A DNA stretch of 64,000 nucleotides from Methanomassiliicoccales archaeon (lineage in GTDB: Archaea > Thermoplasmatota > Thermoplasmata > Methanomassiliicoccales > UBA472). Both the position numbers and the translations under genes were made by a program. The first letter of the stretch is position 1; the number at the start of each line of letters is the position of its first letter. Below, piece by piece: positions 17,690 to 26,557 of the stretch. The notes under the pieces are model-generated. The model saw only the letters and a list, made by a program, of their open reading frames with translations. It did not search any database and was not told where the DNA came from. The DNA lies in the NCBI GenBank assembly GCA_036504055.1, contig DASXVU010000007.1, forward strand, positions 23,819-87,818, written 5' to 3'.

Positions 17690-18865
17690 TCAGGTGACTA
17701 TCTCATCCACCCGTTCCTGTTCGATCGCGTGCCTTACTTCCATGGCCAGCCTCCTTCCGGTGGACATGTTGGTGCGCCACATCGAGTTGCCGTAGGCATG
17801 ACCGACCGCCATGTGCACGTTGGTCCCTCCGCCGATCCTTGGGGCAACGTCATAGATATAGAATTTGAGGTCCTTGTCGACGCAGGTCTGGAGGCAGAAC
17901 GGACCGATGATCCCGGGCTTGAAGTGCTCCTTGCAGGCCTTGACGTATTTCTCCGCCAGGTCGAACGCGTTCTCCAGGAGCGATTCCCTCAGGGTGGCGG
18001 AGTTGTGGCCGCAGACGGTGTATTCCGGTATGCTCTGTTTGTCATTGAGCGCCAGCTGCTGGGCCGCCGGCAGCCGGACATGGCCGTCCAGTGAGCTCTC
18101 GAAACGCCAATCGACGCCTATCAGTTCGATCTTTGAGCCCTCCTCCTCCAGCGGGGAGTAGAAGAAATCCAGGTTGAAGACCGGACCGATTATGTACTCC
18201 TCCATGCGCGCCCCGGCAAGGTTCTCTTCCTCGATGACCCCCTGGGCGATCAGTTTGTCCGCCTTGGAACGGTATTCGTCATACGACGAGGCGGTGAAGA
18301 ATCCTCGCTCCAGCTTCTTCTTGGCGTGATGCAGCTTGACGATCGTGAGGGCGTTGATGTCCTCCGGTTTGGACACCTTCTTCGGCGAAGGCATGCCCGC
18401 CTCGTTCAAGAGCCAATAGTAATCCTGGGGGCCGCCCCGGTCCTCGCTCCGTAATAGGTTCCTGGAACCGACCATGGGCACCGCGAAATCGTTCTCCACC
18501 GCGTCCAGGCTGCAGTATGAGGTGAATGACCGGTTCGGCACGAACAGGGCGTTATTGGCGACAAGCTGGTCCATGACCGCCTTCGATATGGTATCCTTGA
18601 ATTTCTTCACCATGATGACTTCATCCACCATGCCCCGGCGGACGGTCCCATCCCGGTTACGGTAGGCCTTGAAGTACTTGGTATAGGTCTGGTCCCTTCC
18701 TTCCTCACATACCGCCAGCGTGCGGAACCCTTCCTCCACCGCTCCATCGCACACGTCCAATGCAGAGTGGGATGCCAGGACGCCGATCTTGGCGTTCTTG
18801 AGGTCGTAGGATTCCAGTTTGCCGAGGACTTGCTGCCGGTCTATCAAATCGGTCACTTCCGTCAA
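17690..18865 (-). CDS. purP: Formate-dependent FAICAR synthetase PurP
   Basis: A 391-residue ATP-grasp enzyme. Family features include 'IGVLASHSALDVCDGA' near the start, the long 'YIIGPVFNLDFFYSP' segment and 'YDVAPRIGGGTNVHMAVGH' near the end. PurP converts AICAR and formate to FAICAR with ATP in archaeal purine biosynthesis. purF lies elsewhere in the window (50097), so purine genes are dispersed. A start at GTG 18865 or just inside is likely. Confidence 0.92.
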   Translation of the reverse strand: MTEVTDLIDRQQVLGKLESYDLKNAKIGVLASHSALDVCDGAVEEGFRTLAVCEEGRDQTYTKYFKAYRNRDGTVRRGMVDEVIMVKKFKDTISKAVMDQLVANNALFVPNRSFTSYCSLDAVENDFAVPMVGSRNLLRSEDRGGPQDYYWLLNEAGMPSPKKVSKPEDINALTIVKLHHAKKKLERGFFTASSYDEYRSKADKLIAQGVIEEENLAGARMEEYIIGPVFNLDFFYSPLEEEGSKIELIGVDWRFESSLDGHVRLPAAQQLALNDKQSIPEYTVCGHNSATLRESLLENAFDLAEKYVKACKEHFKPGIIGPFCLQTCVDKDLKFYIYDVAPRIGGGTNVHMAVGHAYGNSMWRTNMSTGRRLAMEVRHAIEQERVDEIVT

Positions 18866-18901
18866 ACGGGTATGCTGAATGGAATTAAAACTTGTCGCTG
18901 C

Positions 18902-20146
18902 TCAGGCTAGGTTCAACAGGATGATCATCACCATCAGGGAGATCGCCCCGACCGCATCGATGGCGGAGGATGTCAGGGGGATGCTGTGGTCGTCCGGGTC
19001 AAGAGCAAACCGGTAGGTGTAGATGGCCACATAATAGGAGATGAAGTTCAGCACTGTTACCGTTATGAGGCCCGCCGCGAGCGACAACAGGACCATCTCC
19101 AGCAGACCGGGCGAGCCCATCCCGAGGATCTCGGCAACGAAATGAGAGGTCACTCCTACCAGTGTGAAGACCCATATGGAGAAAATGTAGATGATGGCGA
19201 AGTTCTCCCAGGAAGTCCGGCCTGGTGTCCTCGTCGGCTCGATCGTACCCATGTGCAGCATCGAGGAGAGCCTGGAGGTGAGTATCCCTCCCAGCGCGTT
19301 GGCATCCTCCAAGAACGGCGGGATGAGTATGAGCAACGCCGGCAATGTCACCAATCCCGTTATCTGATTGTCGATGGTAAGACCAGCAGCGATGTCCAAG
19401 ACGATGCATATGAGGAGAACCGGCACGCTCTGCATTATGATCCGTTTCGTCTCGCTCTTCTTCATCATAAAGGCCCGATATGACAAGTAAACGGTCAGCA
19501 CCAGGAATATCAGAGAAAAGGTCAGCGTGTTTGAAGAGAGAAAGGAGCCGAAATCTCCGGTCACGATCAGCGCCGCGATGAACAGCATGGGCAATGTGAC
19601 TATGTCCCCGGCCGCGGTGATGATCGGAGCCGAGATATTGTCGATGTCCCATCCTCGTCTATAGCCTATCGACGCGACAAGAATGTTGATGAGCACAATG
19701 ACCACGCCGGCCAGTGCGCCTCCGAGGACCGAGATGAAAACGAATCCCTCGATCGAGATGCTGGTTACTCCTAGAGCAACAGAGATCGACTTGGCCATCA
19801 CTCCCATCACCAAGGACATGACAACCGTCAGGAGAAGGGAAGCGCTCAGGTTCTGGCGCAGCATGCTTCCCCTCTTCATCGACAGTTCGAACGTGCCGAC
19901 ATGCATGGCGGTACCCAACCTGCTGCCCAAGGCGCCAAAGATGTTACCCCTCATGCCGATTGCGGGTGGGATCAGGATCATCAGACCGGGGAGCAGTGCC
20001 AAGGTTTCGGTCATGAAACCCAATGTCGCTCCAGCCGCCAGGTCTCCGATGGATGAGATGACCAGCCCGATGAATCCGAGGGTGAACACACTTCGGTTGC
20101 GTCCGAAGAAACTGCGTATTCTTCCCCCCGATGCCACCCCATTCAT
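18902..20146 (-). CDS. MgtE-like divalent cation transporter, duplicated membrane domain
   Basis: A 414-residue polytopic protein of about ten membrane helices. It is built from two MgtE membrane repeats: the first carries 'LLPGLMILIPPAIGMRGNIFGALGSRL', split here as LLPGLMILIPPAIG and GNIFGALGSRLGT; the second carries 'LPALLILIPPFLEDANALGG' and 'LTSRLSSMLHMGT'. The cytosolic N and CBS domains of bacterial MgtE are absent, resembling archaeal MgtE/SLC41 forms. Magnesium or a similar divalent cation is the likely substrate. It is divergent from two PhoU-TrkA_C genes, which probably provide regulation. Confidence 0.82.
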   Translation of the reverse strand: MNGVASGGRIRSFFGRNRSVFTLGFIGLVISSIGDLAAGATLGFMTETLALLPGLMILIPPAIGMRGNIFGALGSRLGTAMHVGTFELSMKRGSMLRQNLSASLLLTVVMSLVMGVMAKSISVALGVTSISIEGFVFISVLGGALAGVVIVLINILVASIGYRRGWDIDNISAPIITAAGDIVTLPMLFIAALIVTGDFGSFLSSNTLTFSLIFLVLTVYLSYRAFMMKKSETKRIIMQSVPVLLICIVLDIAAGLTIDNQITGLVTLPALLILIPPFLEDANALGGILTSRLSSMLHMGTIEPTRTPGRTSWENFAIIYIFSIWVFTLVGVTSHFVAEILGMGSPGLLEMVLLSLAAGLITVTVLNFISYYVAIYTYRFALDPDDHSIPLTSSAIDAVGAISLMVMIILLNLA

Positions 20147-20415
20147 CTCCCTGCATGAGCATACTCATCCTATATTTGATGTTCGAAGGGTGGAGTCCAG
20201 TGATATGGTTTTCTCACTTCGGCATGGGCAATAGATAAATATCGCTGAATAGGATTGATGGTAGTCCGCTTTTCAGGGCAGGTAGAGATTCTCTAGCCAT
20301 GACCTGGGGCGGAAGGGTCGGGATCAAATTCAATGTGTTTGGGCTGTTTCAGCGGCATCCTCCTCGTGAACGATAGAAGAAATACCATTCACGGAGTACA
20401 TGAGGTGTGCACCTT

Positions 20416-21057
20416 ATGACCGAACATCATGAGCACACACCTGACCGGACAGAGATATCCCATACCACCGTCCGTGAGCTCCTCACCGAGATGAAGGACA
20501 TCTCCGAGGTGATGGTAGATCTGGCATATGCCGCCATCATGTTCGATTCGGAAGAGATCGCCGAAGAGGTCGCGCATCTCGAGGAAAGGATGCACACCCT
20601 AAACTATGAGATCCGGATCAAGGCGATGCTATCGGCGAGGACATACAACGACGCGGTGAAGATCGCGGGGTTGTTACAGGTGGCCGCCGCCTCCGAATCT
20701 ATATCGAATGCTGCGGGGGACATAGTCACGCTGTCCGGAGTAGATCCGACCAAGAAACCGTTCCTTTCCTTTGTACTTAGAGAGGCGGAAGAGAAGATCC
20801 GCAGGCTCACCATATCGGATAGCTCGGACATGGTCTCCCGGAGCATCGCTGACCTGAGCATCGAATCAGAGACCGGGATGAGGGTCATAGCGATCAAGCG
20901 CGGGAAACGCTGGATATACGATCCCGAAGAAGATACCGTTCTCAAGGCAGGCGATGTCATCATAGTGAGGGGAACCGAAAGTGGTTCGGAGGTGCTGCGC
21001 AAGCACGTTTCCGGTGAAGCGAAATGGCCGGTCTATCCGGTCGAGGAGGATGAGTGA
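20416..21057 (+). CDS. PhoU-like plus TrkA-C (RCK_C) regulatory protein, copy 1
   Basis: A 213-residue soluble protein. Residues about 20-115 are a PhoU-like helical domain ('LLTEMKDISEVMVDLAYAAI'), followed by a TrkA-C domain with 'GMRVIAIKRGKRWIYDP' and 'LKAGDVIIVRGTESG'. TrkA-C domains bind ligands and gate cation transport. ATG at 20416 follows GAGGTG at 20402-20407. It is divergent from the MgtE-like transporter and one base from its paralogue downstream, so the two probably form a heteromeric regulator of that transporter; this is inference. Confidence 0.82.
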   Translation: MTEHHEHTPDRTEISHTTVRELLTEMKDISEVMVDLAYAAIMFDSEEIAEEVAHLEERMHTLNYEIRIKAMLSARTYNDAVKIAGLLQVAAASESISNAAGDIVTLSGVDPTKKPFLSFVLREAEEKIRRLTISDSSDMVSRSIADLSIESETGMRVIAIKRGKRWIYDPEEDTVLKAGDVIIVRGTESGSEVLRKHVSGEAKWPVYPVEEDE

Positions 21058-21058
21058 A

Positions 21059-21637
21059 ATGGACGAGATCGACGAAATGCTGTTGGAGCTCAAGGACACC
21101 TCTGAGCTGATGATAGACCTGGCATACTCTTCCCTGCTCTACAACAACCGCGACATCGCCGAAGAGGTCTTCGAGATGGAGGAGGCGCTCGATGAACTGG
21201 CAATGGAGATCCAAAAGAAGGCCATCGAAAGGGCGGTCAAGGACTCCGATCCGGACAAGGCCTATGCGGTGATCAGGCTGGCACAGTCGGTGGAGGAGAT
21301 ATCCGATGCCGCCCGGCAGATCGCCGACGTGGTATTGCACGATGTGGAGCCTCATCCGGTCATAGCGCTTTCCTTGCAGGAGAGCGAGTCCATCATCAGC
21401 AGCGCCATCGTATTGGAGAACTCCGACCTGGCCGGCTCCACCTTGGGAGACACCAAGCTGGCCAACCAGTGCGGCATGTGGGTGGTGGCGATCAAGAGAG
21501 GGCGCAAGTACATCTACGGCCCGGACAAGTCCACCCGGGTGTCCGCGGGGGACCTCCTCTTCGTGCGGGGCCCTCAGGACGGGGAATCCTGCTTCAGGGA
21601 GATAGCGGCAGGAGAGGCCCACATAGAACCGATTTGA
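21059..21637 (+). CDS. PhoU-like plus TrkA-C (RCK_C) regulatory protein, copy 2
   Basis: A 192-residue paralogue of the preceding gene. The PhoU-like part has 'LLELKDTSELMIDLAYSSL' and the TrkA-C part has 'GMWVVAIKRGRKYIYGP' and 'VSAGDLLFVRGP'. The copies clearly align end to end, so this is a tandem duplication. GAGGAGG at 21043-21049 precedes ATG 21059; ATG 21050 is too close to that site. Function is expected to match copy 1. Confidence 0.82.
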   Translation: MDEIDEMLLELKDTSELMIDLAYSSLLYNNRDIAEEVFEMEEALDELAMEIQKKAIERAVKDSDPDKAYAVIRLAQSVEEISDAARQIADVVLHDVEPHPVIALSLQESESIISSAIVLENSDLAGSTLGDTKLANQCGMWVVAIKRGRKYIYGPDKSTRVSAGDLLFVRGPQDGESCFREIAAGEAHIEPI

Positions 21638-21690
21638 TCAGAAGATCATGAGAACAACAGAATGAACGACTATTCTTGATGGAGATGAAG

Positions 21691-21763
21691 TAGCCCCGGG
21701 CAGATTCGAACTGCCGTCGCTGCCTCCAGAGGGCGGCATGATTGACCGCTACACTACGGGGCT
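21691..21763 (-). tRNA. tRNA-Gln (CTG)
   Basis: The minus strand folds as a cloverleaf: acceptor AGCCCCG/CGGGGCT, discriminator A, T-loop TTCGAAT, and anticodon loop CTCTGGA giving CTG. The anticodon stem has one C-A mismatch at 28-42. There is no intron and CCA is not encoded. Confidence 0.92.
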
Positions 21764-21815
21764 ATGAAATGTGGGTAAAAAGTTCTTGGTCTTTAACCTT
21801 TTGCTCCCGTTCAGA

Positions 21816-22457
21816 CTATTTCGTCTTATGGGACCTCAAGGCCTTCAGGATGCGCGCGTAAACGTCGCCGATCTCTCCTTGTCCGTCGATACGCACCAAG
21901 ATCTGTTTGTCATAGTAGTATCTGGTGAGGGGCAGGGTCTTTTCTTTGTATACGCGGAGCCTCTCCCTGACGACCTTTTCCGAGTCGTCGTTCCTCTGGA
22001 TAAGTTCAGAACCGCACTTGTCGCACTTGCCCGCGACCTTTGGCGGGTTGAACTCCAGGTGGAAGACCGAGTTGCATGACTTGCAGACGCGCCTTTCGGT
22101 GAGCCTCTTGACGAGCAGCTCCTCATCCACCTCAAGGTCTATGGCCATGTCCACGGTTATGATCTGGTCCAGCATCTTGGCCTGCTCGACGGTCCTCGGG
22201 AATCCGTCCAGGATGACGCCTCCCTGCAGTCCGGTGAGCTTCTCCTTGATCAGGTCCCCGACCAGCTGGTCCGGCACCAATCCGCCGGATTCCATGAAGG
22301 ACTTCGCTTTGACCCCCAACGGGGTTCCGAGCTTGACCGCTTCCCTCAGCAGGTCGCCGGTGGAGATCTTTGTGAACTTGAGCTCGGCGCACAGCCTCTC
22401 GGTCTGGGTGCCCTTTCCAGAGCCCGGCGGTCCAAGGAGAACGATCTTGAGGTCCAT
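21816..22457 (-). CDS. adk: Adenylate kinase with zinc-binding lid
   Basis: A 213-residue adenylate kinase. The P-loop is 'GPPGSGKGTQ', the NMP site 'STGDLLREAV', and 'DGFPRTVEQA' is conserved. The lid contains two CxxC pairs ('CKSC', 'CDKC'), the zinc-binding form. It interconverts ATP, ADP and AMP. ATG at 22457 lies about 25 bases after a TATA box, fitting a leaderless mRNA; an in-frame extension upstream is not conserved. Confidence 0.95.
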   Translation of the reverse strand: MDLKIVLLGPPGSGKGTQTERLCAELKFTKISTGDLLREAVKLGTPLGVKAKSFMESGGLVPDQLVGDLIKEKLTGLQGGVILDGFPRTVEQAKMLDQIITVDMAIDLEVDEELLVKRLTERRVCKSCNSVFHLEFNPPKVAGKCDKCGSELIQRNDDSEKVVRERLRVYKEKTLPLTRYYYDKQILVRIDGQGEIGDVYARILKALRSHKTK

Positions 22458-22476
22458 GGGCGTAGGAACGGACTTC

Positions 22477-22488
22477 AAATAAATAAAT
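22477..22488 (-). promoter_or_regulatory. TATA box for adk
   Basis: The minus strand reads TTTATTTATTT here. It is 20-31 bases from the adk start, which suits leaderless transcription. Confidence 0.6.
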
Positions 22489-22580
22489 CATGCGAAAGCT
22501 TGACACTGCCTGCCAGATGTTGGGATGCCGCTATCCCAGTTTCCCATAGCTATTTATGATTTCTTGATGGTCACTCACAC

Positions 22581-23117
22581 ATGATCAAGGGGAAACACGT
22601 CGGTATCCGGCCGCTCCAGTCCGACGATGCCTGGATCCTGTTCAAATGGTTCAACGATCCCAAAGTGACTGACGATCTCGGAATCAGGGAACCTCGGCCT
22701 TCCGTCTCCCTGGAAGAGGAGATGGAGCTGACCCAGGACAAGATCGGAAAGCGGACCGTCCGCCCTTTCATCGTGCAGGACCTGGACCTCGATGTCCCGG
22801 CTGGCCTGGCCGAACTGACCCGCATAGACCTTAAGAACGCATCGGCAAAGGTCTTCCTGGTGATCGGAGAGCCGGACCTTTTCACCGATGGTTTCTTTCT
22901 CGAGTCCCTAGGATTGGTCGCCAGCGTCGCTTTCAGGAACATGAACCTGCATCGGTTGGAGGTAAGGGTTCCGGCTTACAACGACAGGTTGATCCGGCTC
23001 TACCTCGCCTCCGGTTTCGAAACGGAAGGCAGGCTCCGGCATGACCATTTCCGCCACGGGGCCTATGTCGATTCCGTTATCCTTTCCAAGGTCCGGGGCA
23101 TCGGAGGTGTGGACTGA
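22581..23117 (+). CDS. GNAT-family N-acetyltransferase (RimJ/RimL type)
   Basis: A 178-residue GNAT of the RimJ/RimL class. 'HVGIRPLQSDDAW' opens it, 'GLVASVAFRNMNLHRLEVRV', which is the CoA-binding region, lies at about 112-131, and 'YLASGFETEGRLRHD' ends the fold. These enzymes acetylate protein N-termini or small molecules; the substrate is unknown. The acetyl-CoA loop is less canonical than in the next gene. The stop overlaps the following start (TGATG). Confidence 0.8.
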   Translation: MIKGKHVGIRPLQSDDAWILFKWFNDPKVTDDLGIREPRPSVSLEEEMELTQDKIGKRTVRPFIVQDLDLDVPAGLAELTRIDLKNASAKVFLVIGEPDLFTDGFFLESLGLVASVAFRNMNLHRLEVRVPAYNDRLIRLYLASGFETEGRLRHDHFRHGAYVDSVILSKVRGIGGVD

Positions 23118-23650
23118 TGCTCGAGGGAGATAAGGTAAGGCTCCTGGCGGTCGACCGGGAGAACTTGCCGAAGTTCCTTGGCTGGGTCAACGACCCGGAG
23201 GTGACCCAATACCTGATGGTCGACCCGCCGCTGGGCATGGAACAGGAGGAGGCGTGGTTCGAGGGACTGCGTGACCGGGAGGCCATGGTGTTCACCATCC
23301 TGAGCAAGGAAGGTGAGGTGATCGGCAACTGCGGTCTGGAAAAGATATCCTGGAAGGACCGGAAGGCGACGCTCGGCATCATGATTGGCTCAAAGGAGCA
23401 CTGGGACAAAGGCTATGGCACCGACGCGGTCAGGACCCTTCTCCGGCTCAGCTTCGATGAGTTGAACCTTATGCGGGTATGCCTGATTTGCGATCAGAGC
23501 AACGTCCGGGCCCAACGTGCCTATGAGAAATGCGGTTTCCGTCGCGAAGGGGTGATGCGTGCCTATCGGTACAAGAACGGCGCCTATGTCGACGAGGTGC
23601 TGATGTCCGTCCTGCAGCCTGAATGGCTCGAGCTGCGGAATAAGCCCTGA
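23117..23650 (+). CDS. GNAT-family N-acetyltransferase (RimJ/RimL type)
   Basis: A 177-residue paralogue-like GNAT coupled to the previous gene. It has 'GIMIGSKEHWDKGYGTDAV' for CoA binding and 'NVRAQRAYEKCGFRREGVMR', the classic RimJ/RimL ending. Together with its partner it may form a heterodimer. Facing it on the other strand are an ATP-grasp ligase and a RLAN protein, so a shared peptide-modifying pathway is possible but unproven. Confidence 0.82.
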   Translation: MLEGDKVRLLAVDRENLPKFLGWVNDPEVTQYLMVDPPLGMEQEEAWFEGLRDREAMVFTILSKEGEVIGNCGLEKISWKDRKATLGIMIGSKEHWDKGYGTDAVRTLLRLSFDELNLMRVCLICDQSNVRAQRAYEKCGFRREGVMRAYRYKNGAYVDEVLMSVLQPEWLELRNKP

Positions 23651-23656
23651 TCGCTC

Positions 23657-24559
23657 TCAGTTGTTAGCATCCTTGATGCCAGGCGCTCCTTTCTCCAGCA
23701 GGAACTCGATGATGCGGCTGTAGATCTTCGGATAGCAGCCGTCCTCCCCTGATTCCAGTGAAGGGTTGTCATTGACCTCGATGACGTACGCCCCGTCCTC
23801 GCATTCCTTTATGTCCACGCCATAGAGTCCGTTGCCGATCGCCCTGGCGGCCTTGAGGCCGGCCTCCAGTACCGCGGGCGGGATCTTATCCATAGGCACA
23901 CTTTCCGTAGTGCAGTACACCAGATGGCCGTTCACCTCCGCCTGGATCTTGAACGTCTCCGGCGGGATCATGTACTTGCAGGCATAGAGCAGCTCCCCGC
24001 CCAGGACGCCGATCCTCCAGTCGTACTTGCTCGAGACGAACTTCTGTACCACGATCCAGTCGGACATCTTCATGAAGCGGTTGGCCGTCTTCATGAAATC
24101 TCCCGGATCCCGGGCCTTCTCTACACGGGCGGAGAAGCAAGTGGACGGCTCCTTCAGTATCAACGGCGTTCCCCAGCTGTCGAACATCGCTTTGGCATGG
24201 TCGATCGTGATGTCCTTCTTCTTCAGGAAGGCGGTCTTCGGGATCTTCACGTTGTTCTTGAGAAGATGGTAGTACATGTTGACCTTGTCCGCACAGATCT
24301 GGATGGAGGCAGGGTCATCCACCACCGGGATGTTGTGCAGGCTCGCCATCTTCGAGGCCACGAACGCCACGTTCATCGGGTCGGTGTTGGTGCGGATGAA
24401 GAGCCCATCGGTCTTCAGCAGGCGCTTGATCTCCTCGGGGAAGATGAAGTCCACGCTGTGCCCCATGTCCTCGGCCGCGTCGCGGCATTTCAAAAGTGCG
24501 CTCAGCTGCTCTGCATTGCTCAGGGTCTGCCTGTTAACAAAAACACCTAGATTAGACAT
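23657..24559 (-). CDS. RimK-like ATP-grasp ligase
   Basis: A 300-residue ATP-grasp protein. It has 'DDPASIQICADKVNMYYHL', 'TPLILKEPSTCFSARVEK' with the ATP lysine, and the metal-binding 'VIEVNDNPSLESGEDG' at about 270-285. It resembles RimK-type ligases that add amino acids to a carboxylate. The start overlaps the end of the RLAN gene by eight bases. In many bacteria the RLAN domain and this ATP-grasp are one polypeptide; here they are two subunits. The substrate is unknown; amino-acid ligation to a peptide or small molecule is inferred. Confidence 0.82.
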   Translation of the reverse strand: MSNLGVFVNRQTLSNAEQLSALLKCRDAAEDMGHSVDFIFPEEIKRLLKTDGLFIRTNTDPMNVAFVASKMASLHNIPVVDDPASIQICADKVNMYYHLLKNNVKIPKTAFLKKKDITIDHAKAMFDSWGTPLILKEPSTCFSARVEKARDPGDFMKTANRFMKMSDWIVVQKFVSSKYDWRIGVLGGELLYACKYMIPPETFKIQAEVNGHLVYCTTESVPMDKIPPAVLEAGLKAARAIGNGLYGVDIKECEDGAYVIEVNDNPSLESGEDGCYPKIYSRIIEFLLEKGAPGIKDANN

Positions 24560-25235
24560 TTAATTTTTCGCCTTCCGTGAACGGGGCCCACCTGCTCTGC
24601 AGGTACTCTCCAAGGAGATGCTTCTCCCGCCTGGTGAGCTTGGAATACCTCACCGGCCCCATGGAAGAGAGTGAATACTTGCCATCATGCTCGATCAGGA
24701 TCGCGCTGAAAAGCGGGATCCGGAACAGCCTATAAACATCCGATACCATCCTGGCCACCTCTGGATCGTCGTTTTCGACGGTCTTCCCGAAAACCGAGGT
24801 CACGGCCACCATGTTCGCACCCTGGGGCAGCTTCTGGTAGCAGAATGGATACTTGCCCTTGTTCGTGACATGCTTGATGACGTCCTTGGCCGTCTCCTCG
24901 TCCTTGACGACGAAGAACTCCGACGGGGTCGAGAAGTAGTTTAGACCATAGATCACGCAGGGGGTGCTGGCATACTGATACGATATCTCCCAGTCACTGA
25001 CCTCGATCCCGGAGAGCTTTGCCTTCTCCAGGCAGATCGGGACCACGTACGCTTCGATCACCTGGCCGCTCGAGGGAACGGTGTTGATGCCGCTCATCTC
25101 GCTGCTCACAGCGGTATAGTAGGCCTCGGATTTGTAGAAATGGTTCTCGCTGACGACGTGCATGGAATCGTCCATGGACACCTTGAATATCGAATCCTCC
25201 TTGAGGACACGATCCTTCCTCTCGTGCGCGGTCAT
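24552..25235 (-). CDS. RLAN-type protein (RimK-like ATP-grasp N-terminal domain)
   Basis: A 227-residue soluble protein. 'VVSENHFYKSEAYYTAVSSE' near residue 27 and 'YVVPICLEKAKLSG' fit the RLAN domain, which is normally fused to or encoded beside a RimK-like ligase. That is exactly the position of this gene, with an eight-base overlap into the ligase. RLAN function is not established; it may recognise the ligase substrate. A TATA-like GTTTAAATCC at 25314-25323 would give a leader of about 55 bases. Confidence 0.6.
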   Translation of the reverse strand: MTAHERKDRVLKEDSIFKVSMDDSMHVVSENHFYKSEAYYTAVSSEMSGINTVPSSGQVIEAYVVPICLEKAKLSGIEVSDWEISYQYASTPCVIYGLNYFSTPSEFFVVKDEETAKDVIKHVTNKGKYPFCYQKLPQGANMVAVTSVFGKTVENDDPEVARMVSDVYRLFRIPLFSAILIEHDGKYSLSSMGPVRYSKLTRREKHLLGEYLQSRWAPFTEGEKLNV

Positions 25236-25587
25236 CTAGTGCATCACCAGAATATCGCTCATCGAGGTTGCCACTGACACAGGTCCATGACAACACAAAA
25301 TCCATGTAATATTTGGATTTAAACAGAAATCAGACCACTGCGTCTCGGTCCCACACTGTTCCTCGCCCCTTTGCCGAGAGGCAGGAACGCGATTATCACT
25401 ACTATCGCCATCTTCCGATTCTTCGCCTGAGTCTTCCATTCGAAACACTCTTGCGGTACCCTCATGTCCGAGAGATGCTTAAAACCTTTTTCCTAATTCT
25501 CGCTGGGTCGCAAAACAACGGCATCACATGTTAACTCCGTGGATCTCCAGGTGATCCTTGTCAGAACATCCGATGCTTCATTCCAGC
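25236..25587. other. Intergenic region without a recognisable gene
   Basis: This 350-base gap lies between two minus-strand genes. It contains the presumed promoter of the RLAN gene (GTTTAAATCC, minus strand, 25314-25323) and a T-rich tract near 25480-25500. Short open frames are present but none shows a ribosome-binding site or family resemblance. Confidence 0.5.
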
Positions 25588-26427
25588 CTATCCCTTTTCT
25601 GGAGACATCATGGAAACGATTGAGGTCGGCTCTTCGAACGGTTCTCCCCTAGACATGCGGGTCGCTCCTTCATGCTGTTCAAAACCCAAGGCCCTGATAA
25701 GCTTAGCCACCTTCACATTATTGCCCGGGACGCACAATCTGAACGTCTCGGCACTTATGTTCGATACAGTTGCCCGGAGCAACTGCTCGACCAGCACCGG
25801 TTCTCCATCCTTCACCACGCACGGACCCAGGTCCACCCTCCCCTGCGCCTGCCTGCACATGATGTATCCGGTGATATTGTTCCTTTCTCCGCAGGCGTAG
25901 ACATGCGCCGTCGGTTCTTCGAATAGCACCTTCAGTATCCGGGCCCGATCAATACCCACCTCATCGATATCGAGCTTTACCACTTCCTCCAGGCCCGGAG
26001 TGAACACCTCGATCGACGGAGGTTCGATGTTGTGCACGTTACCCATGAACCTGAGCGAGAGGAACTCTGTCCTGAATCCGAACCTTTCGTAGAACGGTTC
26101 GACGCCTGGAACGCTGTCCAGCTTGATGCTGGTGGCACCGGAGCGTTCCGCCGCTTCGAGGCAGTGGGACAGCAGTTCCTTCCCGATCTGCCTCGCCCTC
26201 GACTCTTTCCGAACGATAAGCGAGTTGATCCAGGCCAGCCGGTCGTATCTTATGAAGCCAATGATGCCGACCTCCAGGCCATCCAGCCTGGCCTTGAAGA
26301 AACCGTCCGGCTCGAGCCGGAGGAGCCGTTTCCAATCCGCCTCGTTCCTGTTCCATCCTTCCGAATCGGTCAGTCCCTTTCCGAAGGCCAGGTCCTCCTG
26401 GGTGAATCGGACGATCTCCACGCTCAC
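25588..26427 (-). CDS. Two-domain GNAT acetyltransferase
   Basis: A 279-residue protein. The N-terminal half is a GNAT domain with 'IVRKESRARQIGKELLSHCL' as CoA loop and 'FYERFGFRTEFLSLRF'. The C-terminal half (about 150-260) resembles the Acetyltransf_18 domain found after such GNATs, including 'ITGYIMCRQAQGRVDLGP' and 'LIRALGFEQHEGATRM'. This architecture is widespread and its substrates are unknown. It stands downstream of the RLAN/RimK unit with a long gap, so cotranscription is doubtful. Confidence 0.8.
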   Translation of the reverse strand: MSVEIVRFTQEDLAFGKGLTDSEGWNRNEADWKRLLRLEPDGFFKARLDGLEVGIIGFIRYDRLAWINSLIVRKESRARQIGKELLSHCLEAAERSGATSIKLDSVPGVEPFYERFGFRTEFLSLRFMGNVHNIEPPSIEVFTPGLEEVVKLDIDEVGIDRARILKVLFEEPTAHVYACGERNNITGYIMCRQAQGRVDLGPCVVKDGEPVLVEQLLRATVSNISAETFRLCVPGNNVKVAKLIRALGFEQHEGATRMSRGEPFEEPTSIVSMMSPEKG

Positions 26428-26557
26428 AAAATGGGAGCATTCTACCGGCAGATAGCGTTATCGTTTAAAGGGCATTCAAAGCACCATCGAAATGTAGGAT
26501 CGTATGTCCAGTCGGAAGGGTTATTGTATCCGACCCTGCAATATCGGTCCGATTCCG

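Noticed and set aside
20147..20415. Possible small RNA or riboswitch before the PhoU-TrkA_C genes
   Set aside because: The gap contains only weak inverted repeats and no recognised motif.
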